Shown: piece by piece, positions 1-8,000 of the stretch
How positions within the stretch are numbered: position 1 is the first letter of the stretch
Layout of the letters: the number at the start of each line of letters is the position of its first letter
From: Bacteroidota bacterium
GTDB taxonomy: Bacteria; Bacteroidota; Ignavibacteria; UBA10030; UBA6906
Assembly: GCA_003541875.1 (NCBI GenBank)
Contig: DPLS01000389.1
Span: forward strand, 1 to 14,999
Direction: 5' to 3'
Length of the DNA: 14,999 nucleotides
The notes under the pieces: generated by a model
Databases searched by the model: none
What the model was told of the DNA's origin: nothing
Seen by the model: the letters and a program-made list of their open reading frames with translations, nothing else
Program-made: the position numbers and the translations under genes

Positions 1-1036
1 AGCGACTGCTTCAGTTGTTCTGAAACTGAGAAGTGGGAAACCTCTGAAGCGCGAGACGGTGCAGGGGATTGCCCATTTGGTGGCAAGCAGCGTGGAAGGT
101 CTGGAAACGAACAATGTAACAATCGTCGATTCACGCGGAAGTCTTCTCTCCGATGCATCAAAAGGAAATTCGATTGCAGCGCTCACATCCACCCAGTATG
201 AGTTGCAGCAGAAAGTCGAGTCCTACCTTGGACGTAAGGCGCAAAGCATCCTCGAAGGCGTTGTGGGTATCGGGAATGTCCTCGTACAGGTGAACGCTGA
301 TCTCGACTTCCGGCAGGCGGAACGGACTCTTGAACAATACGATCCCGACAACACCTCCGTACGCAGCGAGCAACTCACTGAAGAGAAGACTCCTGTCAAC
401 GATACGCTGCCACCCGCAACCCGGGCAAACACGGTGACGAACTACGAAGTCAACAAGACGATTGAGCACATCGTTGAGAATGTCGGCAACATCAAACGGT
501 TGTCTGTTGCTGTTCTTGTCAATGGCAAGGAGAAGACTGTCGAGCGCAATGGGGAAAAGACCACAGAATATGCACCGCGCCCGCAGGAGGAAATGAATCA
601 ACTCACGGATATCGTGAAGAAAGCTGTAGGCTTCAATCCTCAGAGAACGGACGAGGTATCAGTCATCAATCTCCCGTTCGGCAAGAATGTTGAGAAAGAG
701 GATTTTGTGTACAAGGAAACTCCCTTCAGCGACTGGCGTGATATTAGCGAGAAGGTGTTTCTTGTTCTGGCCATGGTCGGTGCAATCATTGTTCTCCGTT
801 CATTGCTGAGCAAGATCAGAGTCCAAGTTGGAACAGATTCTCGCTACACCAATGCCGAGCGAACCATCGAAGCGATACGCGCAAAAAAAGCGAATCTGAC
901 GTTGCCACATCCCGAAGACGAGATCTCTGAAGAGGCGGCATTCAGATCTGAGCGCAGGAAGCGGATTACCGAGTACGTGAAGGAGAAACCGGCTGAGGCT
1001 TCGCAACTCCTCAAGGTATGGCTGGCAGAAGATTAG
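1..1036 (+). CDS. fliF: Flagellar MS-ring protein FliF, 3' part (5' end outside window)
   Basis: FliF forms the MS ring in the inner membrane, the platform for the rotor and export gate. The reading frame is open from base 2 and continues upstream of the window. The first visible residues (ATASVVLKLRSGKPL, then GIAHLVASSVEGL) match the conserved ring-building region of FliF/YscJ proteins. They are followed by the C-terminal periplasmic part with a low-complexity acidic linker (YDPDNTSVRSEQL). A hydrophobic membrane segment lies at about 752-808 (VFLVLAMVGAIIVL). The charged cytoplasmic tail ends in LLKVWLAED, typical of the FliG-binding end of FliF. The N-terminal cytoplasmic segment, first membrane helix and start codon are not in the window. 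fliG follows after 58 bases. The internal ATG at 59 is not the true start, because homology runs through it. Confidence 0.96.
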   Translation, partial: ATASVVLKLRSGKPLKRETVQGIAHLVASSVEGLETNNVTIVDSRGSLLSDASKGNSIAALTSTQYELQQKVESYLGRKAQSILEGVVGIGNVLVQVNADLDFRQAERTLEQYDPDNTSVRSEQLTEEKTPVNDTLPPATRANTVTNYEVNKTIEHIVENVGNIKRLSVAVLVNGKEKTVERNGEKTTEYAPRPQEEMNQLTDIVKKAVGFNPQRTDEVSVINLPFGKNVEKEDFVYKETPFSDWRDISEKVFLVLAMVGAIIVLRSLLSKIRVQVGTDSRYTNAERTIEAIRAKKANLTLPHPEDEISEEAAFRSERRKRITEYVKEKPAEASQLLKVWLAED

Positions 1037-1094
1037 AGCTTGTGAGGAAACAGGTTAACCGGACCAGAAATACAACAAAGAACTCAATAACTAC

Positions 1095-2120
1095 ATGGCG
1101 CCTTCACCACAAACAATTGAGAGTCTCTCGAGCAAACAGAAAGCTGCACTTCTGATGCTCTCCCTGGATGTGGAAACCGCAACAAGCGTCATGCGCCAGC
1201 TCGCTCAGGATGAGATAGAGAATCTGACAATTGAGATTACGAACATGAAGGGGGTGCACTCCACGCTCATAGACCAGGTTGTGGAGGAGTACCACCAACT
1301 GATCACAGTACAGGAATATGTTGTTCAGGGTGGTCTTGACTATGCGCAGAAGTTGCTGGAAAGCTCCCTCGGTTTTGCCAAAGCGGCCGATGTCCTTGAA
1401 AAAGTCAAGGCGCTCACGCACGTGAAAGGGTTCGGGATGCTAAAGAAAGCGGATGGTCAGCAACTTGCCGGCTTTCTCCAGAAAGAGCATCCGCAAACCA
1501 TTGCTTTGATTCTCTCCAACCTTAGTCCTGAACAAACTGCACAGGTATTCACAGAGCTGTCGGAGGAGGTCCGTGACGATGTGTCGTTCAGAATGGCGAC
1601 ACTGGGAAAAGTCTCACCCTCATTACTGGCCGAAATGGAACAGGCGCTGGAGGGGATTGCTGAAACCGAAATCACGCACAACATGAGCTCCATGGGAGGC
1701 ACCAAATCGCTTGCAGCGATACTCAACAAGTGTAGCAACGCGACCGCGAAAGCCATTCTCGAACATATTGAACAGAAAGAGGGTCAGCTTGCTGGAGAAA
1801 TCAAGCGTCTCATGTTCCTGTTCGAAGATCTGATCTTCGTTGATGACAGAGGCATTCAGAGAATGCTGCGAGAAGTGGACAAGAGAGACCTCGCGCTCGC
1901 GTTGAAAGTTGCGGATGACAAACTCAAGCAGAAGATCTATGCGAACATGTCGGAACGCGCACAGGAGCTTCTCAAAGAGGAATTGCAGTTCATGGGTCCT
2001 GTTCGTCTGAAGGAAGTGGAGGGCGCCCAAACCCGCATCGTGGAAATTGTGAAGCAACTTGAGGAACAGGGAGAAATCGTCGTCATCGGTCGTGGCGGAA
2101 CGGAGGAAGTCGTTGTCTAA
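1095..2120 (+). CDS. fliG: Flagellar motor switch (rotor) protein FliG
   Basis: FliG sits on the cytoplasmic face of the MS ring, binds FliF and FliM, and takes torque from the stator. The 341 residues match the usual family length. The N-terminal FliF-binding domain begins with LSSKQKAALLML. The middle domain carries the EHPQ motif at residues 131-134 (EHPQTIALILSNL). In the C-terminal torque domain the charges correspond to the E. coli functional residues by my alignment: K271, R288, an acidic pair E295/E296 and R304 in GPVRL. All the key charges are therefore kept, with EE in place of E. coli DD. The ATG at 1095 gives the expected N-terminus but has no recognisable Shine-Dalgarno; the leader is A-rich. 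The 3' end overlaps fliH by 8 bases. Confidence 0.98.
   Translation: MAPSPQTIESLSSKQKAALLMLSLDVETATSVMRQLAQDEIENLTIEITNMKGVHSTLIDQVVEEYHQLITVQEYVVQGGLDYAQKLLESSLGFAKAADVLEKVKALTHVKGFGMLKKADGQQLAGFLQKEHPQTIALILSNLSPEQTAQVFTELSEEVRDDVSFRMATLGKVSPSLLAEMEQALEGIAETEITHNMSSMGGTKSLAAILNKCSNATAKAILEHIEQKEGQLAGEIKRLMFLFEDLIFVDDRGIQRMLREVDKRDLALALKVADDKLKQKIYANMSERAQELLKEELQFMGPVRLKEVEGAQTRIVEIVKQLEEQGEIVVIGRGGTEEVVV
2102..2106 (+). promoter_or_regulatory. Ribosome binding site deciding the fliH start
   Basis: GGAGG inside the last codons of fliG, six bases ahead of a TTG at 2113. It supports a TTG start for fliH rather than the upstream in-frame ATG at 2059, which has no such site and would add 18 residues of arginine/serine-rich sequence read out of frame with fliG. 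Confidence 0.75.
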
Positions 2121-2775
2121 CGTTATCAAACTTCAGCGGACGGTTAGAGGAGTCCAAATCGACCACAGGATCCATGGCCTTCGGCGTATGGATCTCTCCG
2201 GGAATGCGATGGTGGGAGAAGGGTTGCGTCAGCTCGGCCATGATTATATTCCTCTTGTGGATGAATATCAACGCGGGGTTGAGGCTGGAAAGGCTGAGGC
2301 AACAAAGGAACTGCAGCTCAGTTATGACGGGCAGCTGGCAGAGGAACGGAAGAGGGTTGGGATGCTGATGGCCAACATCCGGAATCAGATCATGCTGGTG
2401 CAGACTAGGTGGGAACAATCCGTAATGCAATTTTCGCTTGCGATCGCACGACTGGTGATTAAGCAAGAAGTGGCGGCCAGCAACGAGGTTGTGCGTGGCC
2501 AAGTGCGGGAAGCGCTTCGGCATTTGGTAGGAGTCGAGAAGGTGAAGCTGCGGGTTCATCCAGAAGACGAGAACATCATTCGACACTGTCGGGCGGACGT
2601 GTCCTCTGCGTCTGACTCATTGAAAGAAATGGTCATCGAAGCAGACGACAAGATTGACCGAGGTGGTTGCATCGTCGAAAGCGACTCGGGCAATGTGGAT
2701 GCCCGCCTCTCCACACAGCTCGACAGGATTGAATCGCTGTTGTTTGAACAAAGGGGAGCGGAGACTCAATCGTGA
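2113..2775 (+). CDS. fliH: Flagellar export ATPase regulator FliH
   Basis: FliH binds the export ATPase FliI, restrains it and links it to the C ring. I chose the TTG at 2113 because a perfect GGAGG lies six bases upstream and the product then begins with SNVIK, a start often seen in FliH proteins; the result is 220 residues. The central part (about residues 50-115) is charged and probably helical, with only a short G-x-x-x-G stretch (GVEAGKAEA) rather than a long repeat. The C-terminal domain holds the family signature at about residues 182-206 (DRGGCIVESDSG followed by DARLSTQLDRI). The gene overlaps fliG by 8 bases and fliI by 4, so its translation is probably coupled to both. An ATG at 2059 is a possible but less likely start. 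Confidence 0.92.
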   Translation: MSNVIKLQRTVRGVQIDHRIHGLRRMDLSGNAMVGEGLRQLGHDYIPLVDEYQRGVEAGKAEATKELQLSYDGQLAEERKRVGMLMANIRNQIMLVQTRWEQSVMQFSLAIARLVIKQEVAASNEVVRGQVREALRHLVGVEKVKLRVHPEDENIIRHCRADVSSASDSLKEMVIEADDKIDRGGCIVESDSGNVDARLSTQLDRIESLLFEQRGAETQS

Positions 2776-4136
2776 CGGACTTGAACATGCTGGAAGAGAC
2801 CAGACCTGACACGGAAGTAATGTTCCCCGATGGGATTGCTGCATCGCTGGCACGTTTACGGAATGTTGATCTCCTCAAGGTGAATGGAAGAATCACACAG
2901 GTCATCGGGCTCGTGCTTGAATCGACCGGACCATCGTCCTCGCTCGGCGAGGTGTGCGTCATCAAATCGAAAGACGGAGAGGATCTCTGTCTATCTGAGG
3001 TGGTGGGATTCAGAAATAATCGAGTCCTCTCAATGGTGCTTGGGGATGCTGAAAAGATCAGCCCCGGAAGCGAAATTGTTGCCACGGGCCAAACACTTTC
3101 GGTCAGTGTCGGCGATGCTCTTCTGGGTCGAGTCATTGACGGACTCGGACGACCGTTGGACGGCAAAGGTGAGATCGAAACAGGGGAACGCCGGTCTATC
3201 CATGGGGTGCCGCCGAATCCGTTGGATCGCAAACGTATCACCGAGCCGGTTGCTACGGGAGTTCGTTCAATTGATACACTCCTCACCTGTGGCAAAGGGC
3301 AACGCGTCGGGATTTTCTCAGGGAGCGGTGTGGGGAAGAGCGTTTTGCTCGGAATGATTGCTCGTGATACGAGCGCAGACGTCAATGTGATTGCCCTGGT
3401 TGGCGAGCGAGGCCGCGAAGTTGGAGAGTTCATTGATCGGGAGCTTGGACCCGAAGGGTTGCGTCGGTCGGTGGTGGTGGTTGCAACAAGTGACCAGCCC
3501 GCCCTCATTCGTATCAAAGCCGCCTTCATGGCAACGGCGATTGCAGAGTACTTCCGCGAGCAGGGGCTGGATGTAATGCTCCTGATGGATTCGGTGACAC
3601 GGCTGGCGATGGCACAGCGCGAGGTTGGTCTGGCGATCGGCGAACCACCAACTACGAAAGGGTACACGCCCTCCGTTTTTGCCATGCTGCCGAAGCTGCT
3701 GGAACGTGCTGGAAATGGAAAGAGGGGGAGTATTACTGGTCTGTACACGGTTCTTGTCGAGGGTGACGACATGAACGAGCCAGTTGCGGATGCGGTGCGC
3801 TCCATTTTGGATGGACACATCGTGCTCTCGCGTCGATTGGCGTCCGCGGGGCACTATCCGGCAGTCGATGTGTTGGAGAGCGTCAGCAGAGTGATGCCCA
3901 TGATCACGACCGATGAGCACCGGCATGCCGCCCAGCGTATGGTGGATCTTGTTGCAACATATAGAGAGAGCGAGGATCTCATCAACATCGGCGCTTACGT
4001 AAAAGGGAGCAATCCCAGAATTGATCAGGCTATTGCCGCGATTCAAAACATACGGACTTTTCTAAAGCAGGATGCGGATGAACGTGTAGAGTTCGGCAGT
4101 GGCGTCAAACAGCTCATTAAGATGATGGCGCCGTAG
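2772..4136 (+). CDS. fliI: Flagellum-specific export ATPase FliI
   Basis: FliI is the hexameric ATPase of the flagellar type III export apparatus and is related to the F1-ATPase beta subunit. The 454 residues match the family. Visible motifs are the Walker A loop GSGVGKS at residues 184-190 (lysine 189), GERGREVGEF at 211-220 with the probable catalytic glutamate 212, the Walker B strand VMLLMD at 268-273, and the flagellar/type III stretch EPPTTKGYTPSVFAMLPKLL shortly after. VLSRRLA at 351-357 carries the likely arginine finger. The GTG start overlaps the fliH stop (GTGA) and is preceded by CGGAG eight bases upstream. An ATG at 2787 is an alternative start. fliH lies before it and fliJ after it, giving the classic soluble export block. 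Confidence 0.98.
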   Translation: MTDLNMLEETRPDTEVMFPDGIAASLARLRNVDLLKVNGRITQVIGLVLESTGPSSSLGEVCVIKSKDGEDLCLSEVVGFRNNRVLSMVLGDAEKISPGSEIVATGQTLSVSVGDALLGRVIDGLGRPLDGKGEIETGERRSIHGVPPNPLDRKRITEPVATGVRSIDTLLTCGKGQRVGIFSGSGVGKSVLLGMIARDTSADVNVIALVGERGREVGEFIDRELGPEGLRRSVVVVATSDQPALIRIKAAFMATAIAEYFREQGLDVMLLMDSVTRLAMAQREVGLAIGEPPTTKGYTPSVFAMLPKLLERAGNGKRGSITGLYTVLVEGDDMNEPVADAVRSILDGHIVLSRRLASAGHYPAVDVLESVSRVMPMITTDEHRHAAQRMVDLVATYRESEDLINIGAYVKGSNPRIDQAIAAIQNIRTFLKQDADERVEFGSGVKQLIKMMAP

Positions 4137-4143
4137 TTTCTTC

Positions 4144-4150
4144 AAGGAGG
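4144..4150 (+). promoter_or_regulatory. Strong ribosome binding site of fliJ
   Basis: AAGGAGG, three bases before the fliJ ATG at 4154. It is a near-perfect Shine-Dalgarno in the 17-base gap after fliI and fixes the start of fliJ. Confidence 0.8.
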
Positions 4151-4153
4151 ATT

Positions 4154-4588
4154 ATGAAAGCGAACAAGTCGCGGCTTCACCCGGTGATCAAGGTGAAGAA
4201 ATTCAAGGAAAAAATGGCGCAGGGTGAGTTGATTCAGATTCAGGCTACCCGGGAGAAGGAGAACACGACCCTCTCGACGCTAAACAAGAAGAAGGAACAT
4301 GCGCTGGATGCAGCTGTCCGGACGACCAAGGCAAAGGCTACCGAGGTTCAAACAAGTCGTGCCTTCATTCAGAAGTTGTCACGGCAAATCCAGCAGCAGG
4401 AGAAGAAGATCGAGAGCATCCTGGTACAGGAAGACGAAAAGCGTGTCGAGTTGACAGAGAAGTCCCAGTCGAGGAAGATGGTTGAGAAATTGGACGAGAA
4501 GCGGAGAGAGACCCTGGCGAGAGAAGCCGAACGGAAGGAGCAGCGGTTGCTTGACGTGCTGGCGCGCAGACTGACTTTCGTATTGTAG
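4154..4588 (+). CDS. fliJ: Flagellar export chaperone/stalk protein FliJ
   Basis: FliJ is a small coiled-coil protein that inserts in the FliI hexamer like the gamma subunit of F1-ATPase and helps drive export with FlhA. The 144-residue product is almost wholly charged and helix-forming, rich in K, E, Q and R, with no membrane segment. Its N-terminus (RLHPVIKVKKFKEKMAQGEL) fits the family pattern of an aromatic/basic start followed by a long antiparallel coiled coil. Sequence conservation in FliJ is low, so the call rests on size, composition, coiled-coil character and position directly after fliI. The start is set by a strong AAGGAGG site. The next gene begins three bases after its stop. Confidence 0.9.
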   Translation: MKANKSRLHPVIKVKKFKEKMAQGELIQIQATREKENTTLSTLNKKKEHALDAAVRTTKAKATEVQTSRAFIQKLSRQIQQQEKKIESILVQEDEKRVELTEKSQSRKMVEKLDEKRRETLAREAERKEQRLLDVLARRLTFVL

Positions 4589-4591
4589 ACG

Positions 4592-5131
4592 ATGAAACCG
4601 ATGCTGATATACGCGGGGATGTTCGTTGCCTCGTTACTGGTGGCGATCGAAATCGTGTTGTTGCTCGTGCCGCGTGATCAGGAGCGAACAGTTGTCGCGT
4701 TAGTCCCAAGCCACACAGGCAAGGGTGTGCCCAAGGCCTCGCGGGTGTTGAGAATAGACAGCACGACCACTTCCCGTGATAGCGTTGCTGTGGCAACGCG
4801 AGATACAGTGAAGAAGGAACCACCCGCATCGATAGGACTCCAGGATAGCATTGCACATCTGAACGCTACGCTGAAATTGGAAAGGCAAAAAGTTGCCTCC
4901 CTCACCGAACGTGCAGTGGGTGATACAACCCGTCATGAACTGGTCGGGTCGAAAGACATGAAGATCATGGCAAAGCTGCTCGACGCCATGGATGCGCAAG
5001 GAGCGGCGAAGATCCTCCAGAATCTTGAAGACAAACATGTGAAAGAGATCCTACTCACAGTGAAGAAGCGCCAGGCAGGCAAGATACTAAGTTCATTGGA
5101 TCCGGAACGAGCCGCGAGAATAATGAGGTAG
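4592..5131 (+). CDS. MotE/YlxF-family flagellar membrane protein with MgtE-N-like domain
   Basis: The 179-residue product has one N-terminal membrane helix (residues 5-26, LIYAGMFVASLLVAIEIVLL), a polar Ser/Thr-rich linker, a short helical, coiled-coil-like stretch at about 82-107, and a C-terminal helical domain from about 120. That domain includes KLLDAMDAQGAAKILQNLED and ILSSLDPERAARIM. It resembles the MgtE N-terminal/FliG-middle-like repeat of MotE and YlxF proteins, in which ...AM...A..IL..L... units recur. In Bacillus the equivalent gene ylxF lies between fliJ and fliK, exactly as here. Family members are thought to act with stator or motor parts at the membrane; the role here is inferred. 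No Shine-Dalgarno is evident, so translation is probably coupled to fliJ three bases upstream. Confidence 0.82.
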   Translation: MKPMLIYAGMFVASLLVAIEIVLLLVPRDQERTVVALVPSHTGKGVPKASRVLRIDSTTTSRDSVAVATRDTVKKEPPASIGLQDSIAHLNATLKLERQKVASLTERAVGDTTRHELVGSKDMKIMAKLLDAMDAQGAAKILQNLEDKHVKEILLTVKKRQAGKILSSLDPERAARIMR

Positions 5132-5134
5132 AAC

Positions 5135-7294
5135 ATGACCATGATTCCCACCGTTAGTGCAGCCTCTTTCTTTGATACTGTCCGGACAGATGGTCAGGCA
5201 ACTGACAATCTGCAAGATTCAGCAATCAACGATGACGATGGCCTTGCGCAAGGGAACTTCTTTCCGATGTTGGCGAGCGCCATGAATGGTGTCTTGCAGC
5301 AACCGTTGGCTGAACATCCCAACCAGGCGGATGCTAATGATCAGTCTTGCGAGGATCTGCCAACCATTCATTCCGACATGTCGGCAGCGGATGGTGCTCA
5401 AGGTGTTGACATCGGATCAACACTGAGCATTGAGCCCAACAAGATCCAAGCTTCGATGAATGAAGGTTTGCGGGATATGGTTGTTCCGGCGACCAGCACG
5501 GATGATTCTCACCATCTCAGTCTGTTCCCGTCTGTGGTGGCAACGCCGTTGCTTCAAACCGAGATGGTTGCCAGTTTAGGACAGCGTTTGTCGATTTCGA
5601 TGCAGTCAATCCAGGCGAATGAGAATACACCTCTTAATCAGGAGCGGGAATCCTTTTCACCGACTGCGGCTACTAGCACACCACAGGCCAAACCGGATCG
5701 GGGCGAAATACAACCGACGGTGGGCGAACGGCTCCAAACCATTCTGCCGTCCAGAGCACTGTTGGATGTTCTTGACGTTCAGGCCACTCCCATCGAGGTG
5801 CACGAGGGCGTTGGAACATCACAAATGCCCGGTGAGCCGCTCCGTACAATTCCCTCGGCAGCCAAACCGACCGATGCACGCGCAGATTCAAACCTGCCGT
5901 TTATCCAGATTGAACGCAATGATAGGCAGATTCTTCGTCCTTCAGCCGGTGCGAGAAGTCTCGGGATTGGTCCACCGGTGGAGAAGAGCAATCCCTTCCC
6001 TCAAGAGATTGCTTCGGAGAGGGAGCCGAATGAGCCAATCCAATCACGTTCCTCGGATCGTCTTGCCCCTGCCACCGATGGGACTGTCTCCAATCGCGGT
6101 GCGGACACCCATGCTGTGCAGCAGAGCGTGCGCGGAATCTTCACTCCCATGTTGTCGACCGTTTCTTCCTCCGCAATTCTGGGGAATGGGGAGCGAGCGT
6201 TCTTGTACCAGGTGGGGAGAGAAGTGACGAATGGCGGTGAGCGACTCAACTCTTCTGAGCCTCCGAAAGGAACCGGGACCACTGCACACGCTGAAACTCT
6301 TGAGGTTCGCGAAAGTGAAGGCTTACCAGAGCCACAACGGATGATCGACGCTGATCAGACCGCAATTCCTATTGCAGATAAGCCCGCGACACAGGTTGAA
6401 AAGTCTCCAACGCGAGGTCAGAAGGATGTCACCAAGTCCGACGCAAGTTCTGACGCACTGGGTTCAAGTGGCAACAAGGTGATGCCCCCTACGGCTGGTC
6501 AAGAGGCAAATGCGAAGAACTCTAACAGTTCGGAACCAGACGGAACAGAAGCGAGCAAGCAGAGTTCGCTCCGCTCTAAGGAGAAAGTTGCGGCAACAGA
6601 GGGCACGGAAGAGGGGAGGACAACAGTCAGAGATCGAATTGAAAAAGCGTCTGGGAGTGTCCGTCAACCCTCTGTTGAACCGGAGTCAACCTCTACGGCT
6701 TCAGATGCCATTGCGGCCGATAGCTCATTGAGAGCGTCCGAAAACCGGACAGTTGAATCAGCGTCGGCGAGGGGGCATTCGCTGCCCGGCATCCAGACAA
6801 TGAACGCTCCAGCGAATGTTGGCACGAAACCGACAGGATTCATGTCTCAGGAGTTGGGATTCGACGCTCGGACAATTTCCTCGTTGGTTACCGAGCACAT
6901 GACGAAGGGAATCTCAAACGAACTGGTCCAGCGATTGCGTGACGGTGTGTCAGAGCTTAAGCTGCAACTGAAACCGGAATCCCTTGGTGAAATGACCCTC
7001 AGCGTTCGTCTCGACGATGAGAAGGTTGTTGCCCAGATACGCGTCACGCAGCCGGACGTGAAGCTGGCGCTCGAAGCAACTGTGCCTCAACTGCGCGATG
7101 CCCTGGCCTCTCGTGGTATTGAAGTGCAACGTGTTGACATTCTTGCTGCGGGTGATGCGCCGACCCGAGAGTCCCGCGGACAACAGGAAGCCAGACAGAG
7201 ACTCTCCGCAAGGCGGCGTGGAGGCGATGTTGCCGAAGAACGGTACAAAGGCGCAAGGTCGATGGGATATAACACAATTGAAGTAGTCATGTAG
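5135..7294 (+). CDS. fliK: Hook-length control protein FliK
   Basis: FliK is exported during hook assembly, measures hook length, and switches FlhB specificity from hook to filament substrates. The C-terminal switch domain is clear at about residues 600-675: LKLQLKPESLGEMTLSVRL, then VTQPDVKLALEATVPQLRDAL and GIEVQRVDIL, followed by a basic Q/R-rich tail ending GYNTIEVVM. The preceding 560 or so residues are polar, rich in S, T, P, E and A, and probably disordered, as expected of the ruler part, but I see no domain or exact repeat in them. At 719 residues it is much longer than Salmonella FliK (405). GAGG six bases before the ATG supports the start, three bases after the motE-type gene. flgD and flgE nearby fit the role. 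Confidence 0.93.
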   Translation: MTMIPTVSAASFFDTVRTDGQATDNLQDSAINDDDGLAQGNFFPMLASAMNGVLQQPLAEHPNQADANDQSCEDLPTIHSDMSAADGAQGVDIGSTLSIEPNKIQASMNEGLRDMVVPATSTDDSHHLSLFPSVVATPLLQTEMVASLGQRLSISMQSIQANENTPLNQERESFSPTAATSTPQAKPDRGEIQPTVGERLQTILPSRALLDVLDVQATPIEVHEGVGTSQMPGEPLRTIPSAAKPTDARADSNLPFIQIERNDRQILRPSAGARSLGIGPPVEKSNPFPQEIASEREPNEPIQSRSSDRLAPATDGTVSNRGADTHAVQQSVRGIFTPMLSTVSSSAILGNGERAFLYQVGREVTNGGERLNSSEPPKGTGTTAHAETLEVRESEGLPEPQRMIDADQTAIPIADKPATQVEKSPTRGQKDVTKSDASSDALGSSGNKVMPPTAGQEANAKNSNSSEPDGTEASKQSSLRSKEKVAATEGTEEGRTTVRDRIEKASGSVRQPSVEPESTSTASDAIAADSSLRASENRTVESASARGHSLPGIQTMNAPANVGTKPTGFMSQELGFDARTISSLVTEHMTKGISNELVQRLRDGVSELKLQLKPESLGEMTLSVRLDDEKVVAQIRVTQPDVKLALEATVPQLRDALASRGIEVQRVDILAAGDAPTRESRGQQEARQRLSARRRGGDVAEERYKGARSMGYNTIEVVM

Positions 7295-7300
7295 GTAAAT

Positions 7301-7305
7301 GGAGG
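7301..7305 (+). promoter_or_regulatory. Ribosome binding site deciding the flgD start
   Basis: GGAGG five bases before the ATG at 7311. It favours 7311 over the in-frame ATG at 7299, whose first codon lies upstream of this site and which has no comparable motif. Confidence 0.75.
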
Positions 7306-7310
7306 ACGAT

Positions 7311-7997
7311 ATGCCAACATCAGTGCAATCTCCCGCAGTGGGAACTTCAAGTCTGCAATCGCAGAGTAGTCAGCCGAAGAGCATCCTCGGCAAAGATGAT
7401 TTTTTGAAACTGCTCACAATGCAAATGCGCTACCAGGATCCAATGAATCCGGTGAAGGGAACGGAGTTTGCAGCGCAACTTGCTCAATTCAGCTCTGTCG
7501 AGCAGCTCTCGAATATCAACACCAATATTCTTCAAAGTATTGATGCGAACTACCTCATGTCGCAGTCAATCAACAACGCCCTTGCTGCCACGTTCGTTGG
7601 CAAGGATGTGCGCGCTGCCGGCAACAAATTCCAATTCAATAACGCCGTCGATGCCACTCCTCGCCTTGGCTATTCGTTGCCCGCCGCTGCAGATTCGGTG
7701 GTTGTGAAAATTTATGATGATTCTGGGAACCTCATCAAGACAATCTCAAATACCGGGAAGAACAAAGGGGACAACAGCTTTACTTGGGACGGGACAAATG
7801 AACAGGGTCAGCGTGTGAGTTCTGGGAAGTATGAATTTTCTATCGAAGCCAAAGATTCCGCAGGGGCGTCAATCGCAGCAACATCATTTATTGCTGGTAC
7901 GGTCACCGGCGTCAAATTCAGAGCGGATGGCACGGTGTTCGTGATTGATGGGATGGAAGTGAAGCTGTCAGAGATACTTGAAATAATGCAAGGATGA
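7311..7997 (+). CDS. flgD: Hook assembly scaffold (hook cap) protein FlgD
   Basis: FlgD caps the growing hook and lets FlgE subunits add beneath it. The start at 7311 follows a GGAGG site and gives 228 residues; an ATG at 7299 would add four. The N-terminal signature is clear: [20 protein letters not shown] at residues 28-47, then [16 protein letters not shown]. The C-terminal half carries the FlgD Ig-like/Tudor-type region, with [16 protein letters not shown], the turn [20 protein letters not shown] at about 159-178, and a final beta-rich strand set. It has no signal peptide, as expected for a substrate of the flagellar export machine. fliK lies 16 bases upstream of the chosen start and a TIGR02530-type gene begins three bases after its stop. 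Confidence 0.97.
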   Translation: MPTSVQSPAVGTSSLQSQSSQPKSILGKDDFLKLLTMQMRYQDPMNPVKGTEFAAQLAQFSSVEQLSNINTNILQSIDANYLMSQSINNALAATFVGKDVRAAGNKFQFNNAVDATPRLGYSLPAAADSVVVKIYDDSGNLIKTISNTGKNKGDNSFTWDGTNEQGQRVSSGKYEFSIEAKDSAGASIAATSFIAGTVTGVKFRADGTVFVIDGMEVKLSEILEIMQG

Positions 7998-8000
7998 TTT

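Noticed and set aside
59..1036. ATG/GTG-type start near 59 as a true start of the first gene
   Set aside because: The reading frame and FliF homology continue upstream to the first bases of the window, so the gene is cut by the window edge.
1051..1062. Palindrome GGTTAACC before fliG, with a related GTTAAC before flgE (8399-8404), as a shared operator
   Set aside because: Only six shared bases at two sites, with no flanking similarity; too short to distinguish from chance.
2633..3820. 395-codon open frame on the minus strand opposite fliI
   Set aside because: It lies wholly antisense to the well-supported fliI gene. Its product is a S/P/R/T-rich sequence without any recognisable motif, as expected of a shadow frame.
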